In this document: piece by piece, positions 9,121 to 13,699 of the stretch
Layout: the number at the start of each line of letters is the position of its first letter
Numbering within the stretch: the first letter of the stretch is position 1
From: Tubulinosema ratisbonensis
Lineage: Eukaryota > Microsporidia > Tubulinosematidae
Direction of reading: 5' to 3'
DNA length: 13,699 nt
Assembly (NCBI GenBank): GCA_004000155.1
Contig: RCSS01000139.1
Coordinates: 1 to 13,699 of the forward strand
The notes under the pieces: generated by a model
The model's database searches: none
Told to the model about the DNA's origin: nothing
What the model saw: the letters and a program-made list of their open reading frames with translations, nothing else
Made by a program: the position numbers and the translations under genes

Positions 9121-10300
9121 TTAGATGAATCCCTCTTCATCTAAGGCTCTTTGTATCCACCTATTTATGTTATTGAAAAATCCTTGGCACTCATTATTGT
9201 AATTTTACAAGTCAGGATTCAATAAAAAATTAAATTTTTTCTCTATCGTTAGGTTTGGGATATCTTCCTTTTATTAGTTAAATCAGGATTTGTGCATAGA
9301 AGAAAATCCTTCGATGGGTTCAGTTAAGGAGAATAAGGTATAGTATATTTGTAAGTGTCAAATAAATTAAAAAATATTTATTTTAAAAATAATGAACCCC
9401 ATGAAGTTGAAGAAGGAAACCACAACAAACAAAAAGGCAGAACAACCTTAAATAAATCGTTAAAGAGCAAAAGTTTATATAATAATTATCTGAAATACGG
9501 GCGAATGCCCAGTATACAAGACAGATAGCTATGTTTTTTTCTTCATAACCTAAATTACTTAGTTTGGTTTGTGAAATGGTGTATTGTCTAAAATTAAGAT
9601 ACTTTTAAAGTTTTTTGAGAAATAAGTCNCCAATTTGTTGACTATAAATTAAATAAATGGTTCTTTGTTTTACCTATCTTCATATTCATATGCAATCACA
9701 CCATAAAGAGTAATTGCACACATTTAACTTTTATTTTCTTGTTTATTTGCAGGAATTGTAATAAATGCCTTTGCGTTTGGTAAATTCATAATTTGAACTT
9801 GTATTTATATTAAAGACAGTTTCATTAAGAAAACGAGATTTTCTTTCAAAAATCTAGGCAATTCGGCAGCATATTTCGCTATCGCTTCGATGTTTTCTTT
9901 GAGTTTATTTTCGTTGGAATCATAGTGACTTTTTTTCTCCTGAGTACNATTTTAATAAGCTTATTTCCNATTGTTTCATTGAACTTCACGACACTCAAGT
10001 TTTCAAAAACAATGTTTTTAAGATCTAATTGTGTTAAACTACTGTTACANGTAATACTATTAAAAATAANTTGATCAAAAGCAGTGAAAACATGTGGTTT
10101 TCTTTATATGTATGCTTATTCTTCGTCTCTGCGCTAATAATTTCTTTCCGGATTCAAGTTTTTTAAATGTTCTACTCACTGTCTTTGTAGATTAACTCAA
10201 ACTATTTGCAAAAAATGAAATCGTTTGATTGGCAACTTTCATTGTACGGATAATTGCAAATATCTTATTTTTTATATCTTTTTCTTTCTTTTCTGGCCAT
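9121..10300 (-). pseudogene. Tc1/mariner-type (DDE_3) transposase, decayed
   Basis: The N-terminus begins MARKERKRYKK at ATG 10298-10300 and then shifts frame. A helix-turn-helix region follows (IRTMKVANQTISFF, then TKTVSRTFKKLESGKKLL), broken by one stop. Further on come LTQLDLKNIVFENLSV, ENIEAIAKYAAELPRFLKEN and the catalytic core. The first catalytic block reads FLNETVFNI where the family has an Asp-Glu-Thr type motif, so the Asp appears changed to Asn (codon 9824-9826). The second block, SILILDNTPFHKP, keeps its Asp (9586-9588). The third-acidic-residue region (about 9400-9540) is too eroded to read. The C-terminus, FFNNINRWIQRALDEEGFI, ends at a TAA (9121-9123). Isolated N bases fall at 9629, 9948, 9969, 10050 and 10070. 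The length of about 390 codons including decay is close to the usual 340-aa transposase. Confidence 0.82.
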
Positions 10301-10337
10301 TTAAATAGGATTTAAAATTTATTTAAAAATAATTGTT

Positions 10338-10425
10338 TTTCATTTTTACAAGACTATAAATTTTACCACATAAGACTATAAATTTTGCCAAGCCAAACTA
10401 TAATTTTTATCATACAAGACTATAT
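10338..10425 (-). repeat. Right end array of the Tc1/mariner-type element, 22-bp units
   Basis: Read on the minus strand, units begin at 10425, 10403, 10381 and 10359 (the last partial), again exactly 22 bases apart. The clearest unit is TTATAGTCTTATGTGGTAAA (10381 downward). The array mirrors the one at 8967-9070. Confidence 0.85.
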
Positions 10426-10644
10426 TCTTTTCTAAAAATTATATCATCTTTACTAACCTTGTAACTTAATTTTACATCATAGAAAATAATAAATATTGAT
10501 AAAAAATCAAAATTTAAATTATATTTATTTCCAAAAACCTAATTCAAATTATGATTAGTTTTAAAAATTAAAGATTAAATAAAACACTAAAAGATTATTC
10601 AAAATAATAAAAACAAATTTTTTATTCTGGCTATTAAAAGATGC

Positions 10645-11463
10645 TTAGTTAGTCTTATAATAGATGTATCTAAACTTATAAAAATAATCAATAAACCCAC
10701 TGAATTTTATTAAAAGACAGCATATTCTAATCATATTTGTAATAATCAAAAGCTTCCTTTCATTTCTAAAATTTAAATATTTCTTAGGCTCGAAAACTGG
10801 TAAAACACAAAATACAATAATAAAAAAAGTTATCATAAATATAAACTCCTTTATTATGGGTGCAATATTAAACCAATAAAAATAGAAAGATAATGATACA
10901 CCCATGAATATTAACAAGAAAGCAAAATGTTTATACAAAGTATTTAAATTAATACTTTGAACATCTGTTTTGCTTTTTAAAAAAAGAGTGAAAGAAAAGC
11001 TAGAAATGATGCCTAAAGAAAAAACATTTAAACCTAAATTTATAAAAGGAAAACAATCTAAATCGGAGCCAGAATTAAGATCATAAGAAAGGTTTTTATG
11101 CTGTTTTACGAGGCTATAAAAGTCTTTACAACAGCTAGAAGAAAATAACAAAAGATTCGACAATAATAAAACGAGTTTAGCATTTTCATTGCATGTTAGG
11201 AGATTTGAAATGCTTTTTTTCATATTTTTTTCACGGTAAAAAGAAAAGGCAAAAACTAGAATGAGTATCACTGTATAAATTTTAAACCATGTAAAAAGTT
11301 CGACACATTTGATACAATTGTGAATCAAAGTAGCGATTAAAAACCAATCAAAAATTAAACAAAATATCTGTATGCTACTCAATAAAAGTGATATCAATGT
11401 CTCATTATAATTATCTAGATCTTCTTGATCTGATTCTCCTGTTTGCAATTCGAAGTTGTTCAT
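10645..11463 (-). CDS. Hypothetical polytopic membrane protein, 272 aa
   Basis: The gene is not recognised. It is the longest intact frame in the window (ATG at 11461-11463, TAA at 10645-10647), which argues that it is real. The first about 22 residues are acidic and soluble (GESDQEDLDNYNE). Six or seven hydrophobic segments follow, at about 23-47, 58-76, 94-112, 139-162, 178-197, 204-223 and perhaps 237-257. Polar loops lie at 77-93 (YREKNMKKS), 113-138 (contains QHKNLSYDLNSGSDLD) and 224-236 (EPKKYLNFRNERK). Cys is frequent, with a Cys pair in the third segment (SSSCCKDF). No transporter signature is visible. It is divergent to the next gene with at most 118 bases between the annotated starts, so they may share a promoter region. 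An AATAAA-type signal (TTTATT at 10621-10626) follows the stop. Confidence 0.75.
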   Translation of the reverse strand: MNNFELQTGESDQEDLDNYNETLISLLLSSIQIFCLIFDWFLIATLIHNCIKCVELFTWFKIYTVILILVFAFSFYREKNMKKSISNLLTCNENAKLVLLLSNLLLFSSSCCKDFYSLVKQHKNLSYDLNSGSDLDCFPFINLGLNVFSLGIISSFSFTLFLKSKTDVQSINLNTLYKHFAFLLIFMGVSLSFYFYWFNIAPIIKEFIFMITFFIIVFCVLPVFEPKKYLNFRNERKLLIITNMIRICCLLIKFSGFIDYFYKFRYIYYKTN

Positions 11464-11581
11464 TTTAAAGGTAAAAAAATATTTGTAAATAAATTTAATA
11501 AATAGAACAAAAGACTATTTCTACCGTGGATTAGATTTATATGTTCATAAAAACCATAACCAATTTACTGAAATTTATCCT
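11464..11581. promoter_or_regulatory. Probable shared upstream region of two divergent genes
   Basis: The minus-strand membrane protein starts at 11463 and the plus-strand gene runs away from it. If the plus frame truly extends upstream, the free gap shrinks to about 23 bases. The gap is AT-rich, with no distinct motif that I can name. Confidence 0.4.
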
Positions 11582-12103
11582 TTGCCAAGTAAATACGACG
11601 ATTCTCATAGGCAACTAGCACACGCTAAAGAATTTTCCAAAGAACTTTTAAGTTGTTTAGAAAACAAATTAAAATATTATGATGCCTCAAAATTCAACCT
11701 CGCTGCAAGTTTAATTTCACTTACTAGCTTTGTAAATTTTGAAGAATATTTGTGTTATCTCGCATTATTAATAGCATTCACTGAAGATTTTAAATGTTCA
11801 ACTTGCTCAAAACAAGAAGAAGGTGGAAGATATAACTTATTAATGAGTGAGGATATTATATCACAAAAATATGGAGCTTCAGCATATAAATATACATTGC
11901 AATATTGGAAGAAAAAACTTGGTAACATCTTATTTCAATTTGATCCTTTAAAGGTTTTTGATTTATTTGCTTCTGATAAGGAAGTAAAACTAAGAGAATT
12001 TAAGGAAGCTAGGATGTATTTTCTTTTAGTTTATAGAACATTATACTTGGCTTTGTATTCATATCTTAAAGACTGTAAGAAACAGCAAAAAGAAACTAAA
12101 TAG
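11487..12103 (+). CDS. Hypothetical helical protein; start uncertain (173 codons from 11582, up to about 205)
   Basis: The gene is not recognised. The frame ends at TAG 12101-12103 and is open back to a TAA at 11486-11488. No ATG occurs in frame before an internal Met well inside the protein, so a start at 11582 would use TTG, which is unlikely in a eukaryote. The upstream codons look coding (KDYFYRGLDLYVHKNHNQF, then TEIYPLPSKYDD), which suggests that the true N-terminus is hidden by a frameshift, a sequencing error or a 5' exon. An ATG at 11541 lies in another frame. The product is mostly amphipathic helix and rich in Lys, Leu and Tyr, with a CSTCSKQEEGG segment holding two close Cys and a basic tail (KDCKKQQKETK). 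There is no signal peptide. The segment FNLAASLISLTSF is moderately hydrophobic, but a membrane span is not clear. AATAAA signals follow the stop at 12117-12126. Confidence 0.65.
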
Positions 12104-12888
12104 CTTCTTTATTAATAATAAATAAATAACGTGAAAAAATTTATACAAATTATTAATTGCATTTACGGTTTAGAAATATATAAACTTTTGAGATTTATTA
12201 TTTGTTTAAGGATATCTTTTCTTGAAATATTGACTAAACTGTTTTAAATAACAATAAAAAAATTCTGAAATTAATATTTTCTAAAACAATGTATGTAAAA
12301 GGAAAGATCACAGAGATTTAGCACAAAAATTTAAACCATTAACATCGACGTTTTTGAAAGTATACTAAATTATTTAAAAGTTTTTAAAATGTCATTTTAT
12401 TTTAAAACCTAAATAATTTACCAATTATAAGTGTAAAGTCTTGTGATCAGTTTGAGTGCCTTTGTTATTTTTATGATTAAAAAAATTAGACAAATTAAAC
12501 TCGTTGTTACAAATTAAATTTCTAATTTCTGATAAATTACCAATTAATTTGTTTTTTCGAGATATATTTTAATAAAATAAAAAGACACTAAAAAAATTAT
12601 GTTAGATCTATTTTTTAATTTAGATTAGATCAACAAATTTTGGCAAATTGTTTATTAGAAAAAAATAGATTCAAATTTTAAAAAACCGTTAAATTTAAAA
12701 ATCTTTTTTGGGTAAGCTTTTTTTAATCACCTATACAAAAAATTAAACAGTTCAATCAATTCAAACTACTATGCATGCACTAGTGATAAAAAAAATCCAC
12801 ATTTTTGTTATATAAATATATAAACATTTGCCGTCAATTTTATTCAGGTCCAAGATATTACGATCTGCGGTTTTCATTTTTTAACCTC
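12104..12888. other. AT-rich region without a gene
   Basis: Apart from the possible poly(A) signal at its left end, no open frame of useful length, repeat array or RNA gene was seen. The right end (about 12840-12880) lies just past the stop of the minus-strand gene that ends at 12889. Confidence 0.55.
12117..12126 (+). terminator. Possible poly(A) signal after the helical protein gene
   Basis: Two overlapping AATAAA hexamers (12117-12122 and 12121-12126) lie 14-18 bases after the TAG at 12101-12103. They are well placed, but the motif is common in AT-rich sequence. Confidence 0.35.
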
Positions 12889-13113
12889 TTATATGATTGA
12901 TAAGGGCTCGTAATTTAATAGAAATAATGCACAATAAAATTTACAATATATGATAGTCAAAATTATATAAACTAACATGATATTAAAACCAAAATCACTT
13001 TTAAATTGAATAATGTTAAGAATCTCAAATAGTAACATTAAACCAAAAATAAGAGAAATATAACTAGATTTATTTTGAACAAAGACTGTTTCTGTAAATT
13101 CAAATTTTCTCAT
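12889..13113 (-). CDS. Hypothetical small membrane protein, 74 aa
   Basis: The gene is not recognised. The frame runs from ATG 13111-13113 to TAA 12889-12891. The product has a short polar N-terminus (MRKFEFTETVFVQNKSS) and two hydrophobic segments at about residues 18-37 and 43-67, separated by a short polar turn (QFKSDFG). It shows no clear similarity by eye to the other membrane proteins in the window. At this length in AT-rich DNA a chance frame is possible. The polar-hydrophobic-polar-hydrophobic order and the clean ATG start make a real gene somewhat more likely than not. Confidence 0.45.
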   Translation of the reverse strand: MRKFEFTETVFVQNKSSYISLIFGLMLLFEILNIIQFKSDFGFNIMLVYIILTIIYCKFYCALFLLNYEPLSII

Positions 13114-13699
13114 AATAAATTTCTAAAATGTAATCATGCAATTAACAATAAAAAATAATAAATTTAAGTCAAAAAAAGATTAATCAAAGTTTTTTTTTGC
13201 TTAAGTTTATTATCATTTCAATCTTTTCACATCAAAAAATAATAATTTTTTATAAAAATCTATAAACATGCTGTAAATATAAATCTTATGAATATAATTT
13301 TTTCTAAATAGAAATTGCGTAATTTGCATGTAAAGTTAGGCATTGTGTAGCAAGACTTTTGTTTAAAAGAATTTTAAAAAGAGAAATATTACTTATGTTC
13401 TGTAAATCAATGTGTCGTAATTCTATTTTATTGTAATAAATATAATGATCTACAATTATCTTTAAGAATAAATCGTAAAACTTTGAAGTCTATCAATCTA
13501 TAACTAATTATGAGATAAATATTATCAAATATACTTACAATAAACATGATTATATAGAAATAATGTCGTCATGTTATAATCAAGAAAATTTTATAAACTG
13601 GTAAATAAGGTTGTTATATGCATATTTAAGCAATATTTCTATAATATTCTACACGAAGAGAAATAAATTTTTGGGGATTATTTTTACAGGGATGATTGG
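13114..13699. other. AT-rich region without a gene, to window edge
   Basis: Stops are frequent in all frames. No frame runs off the right edge far enough to be called a partial gene. Confidence 0.5.

Larger units (their letters stand above)
8967..10425. mobile_element. Tc1/mariner-type element, decayed, with 22-bp repeat-built ends
   Basis: A minus-strand transposase relic (9121-10300) lies between two inverted arrays of about 22-bp units. The left array reads TTATAGTCTTATTTGGT-like, and the right array is its reverse complement. The outermost units start TAGTCT (8970 on) and end AGACTA (to 10422), and each is bordered by a TA dinucleotide (8968-8969 and 10423-10424). This is the TA target duplication expected of the Tc1/mariner superfamily. 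The whole is about 1.45 kb, the usual size of such elements. The gene is interrupted by several stops and frameshifts, so the copy is dead. Five isolated N bases inside it suggest that other, slightly different copies exist in the genome. Confidence 0.82.

Noticed and set aside
11471..11505. 35-base GT...AG interval as a microsporidian intron at the 5' end of the helical protein gene
   Set aside because: Joining across it puts a TAA in frame just upstream, so it gives no ATG-started exon.

Overview
The window reads as a stretch of a gene-poor, strongly AT-rich eukaryotic genome, most likely a microsporidian with an expanded genome. The reasons are intronless, compact, highly divergent ORFs, a short fungal-type SEC66 homologue, and decayed Merlin (IS1016/ISXO2-like) and Tc1/mariner transposases of the kind known from large microsporidian genomes such as Anncaliia, Hamiltosporidium and Nosema. 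The genus is a guess. No tRNA, rRNA, CRISPR array or bacterial-type operon was seen.

Layout. 1-1279 has no convincing gene but holds a striking 67-bp perfect foldback element (960-1026) with near-perfect 8-bp flanking direct repeats. 1280-1735 (+) encodes a small four-helix membrane protein. 1736-3557 is AT-rich and gene-free. 3558-4424 and 5049-5864 (both +) are two decayed Merlin-family transposase genes, and both carry Lys where the third catalytic Glu is expected. 6089-6604 (-) is the only gene with an assignable cell function, SEC66, a subunit of the ER post-translational translocon. 6605-8966 is gene-free. About 8967-10425 is a decayed Tc1/mariner element, with its transposase on the minus strand (9121-10300) and both ends built from 22-bp tandem units in inverted orientation. 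10645-11463 (-) is a 272-aa polytopic membrane protein. It is divergent to a soluble-looking helical protein (11582-12103, +) whose reading frame runs about 95 bases further upstream without an ATG. 12889-13113 (-) is a 74-aa two-helix membrane protein.

The genes do not form an evident pathway. SEC66 is a housekeeping gene in a transposon-rich setting, and the other four ORFs look lineage-specific, three of them membrane proteins. Single N bases cluster inside the Tc1-like element (9629-10070), as expected where several repeat copies were merged in assembly. The strongest structural signals are the 22-bp-phased ends of the Tc1-like element and the foldback at 960-1026.
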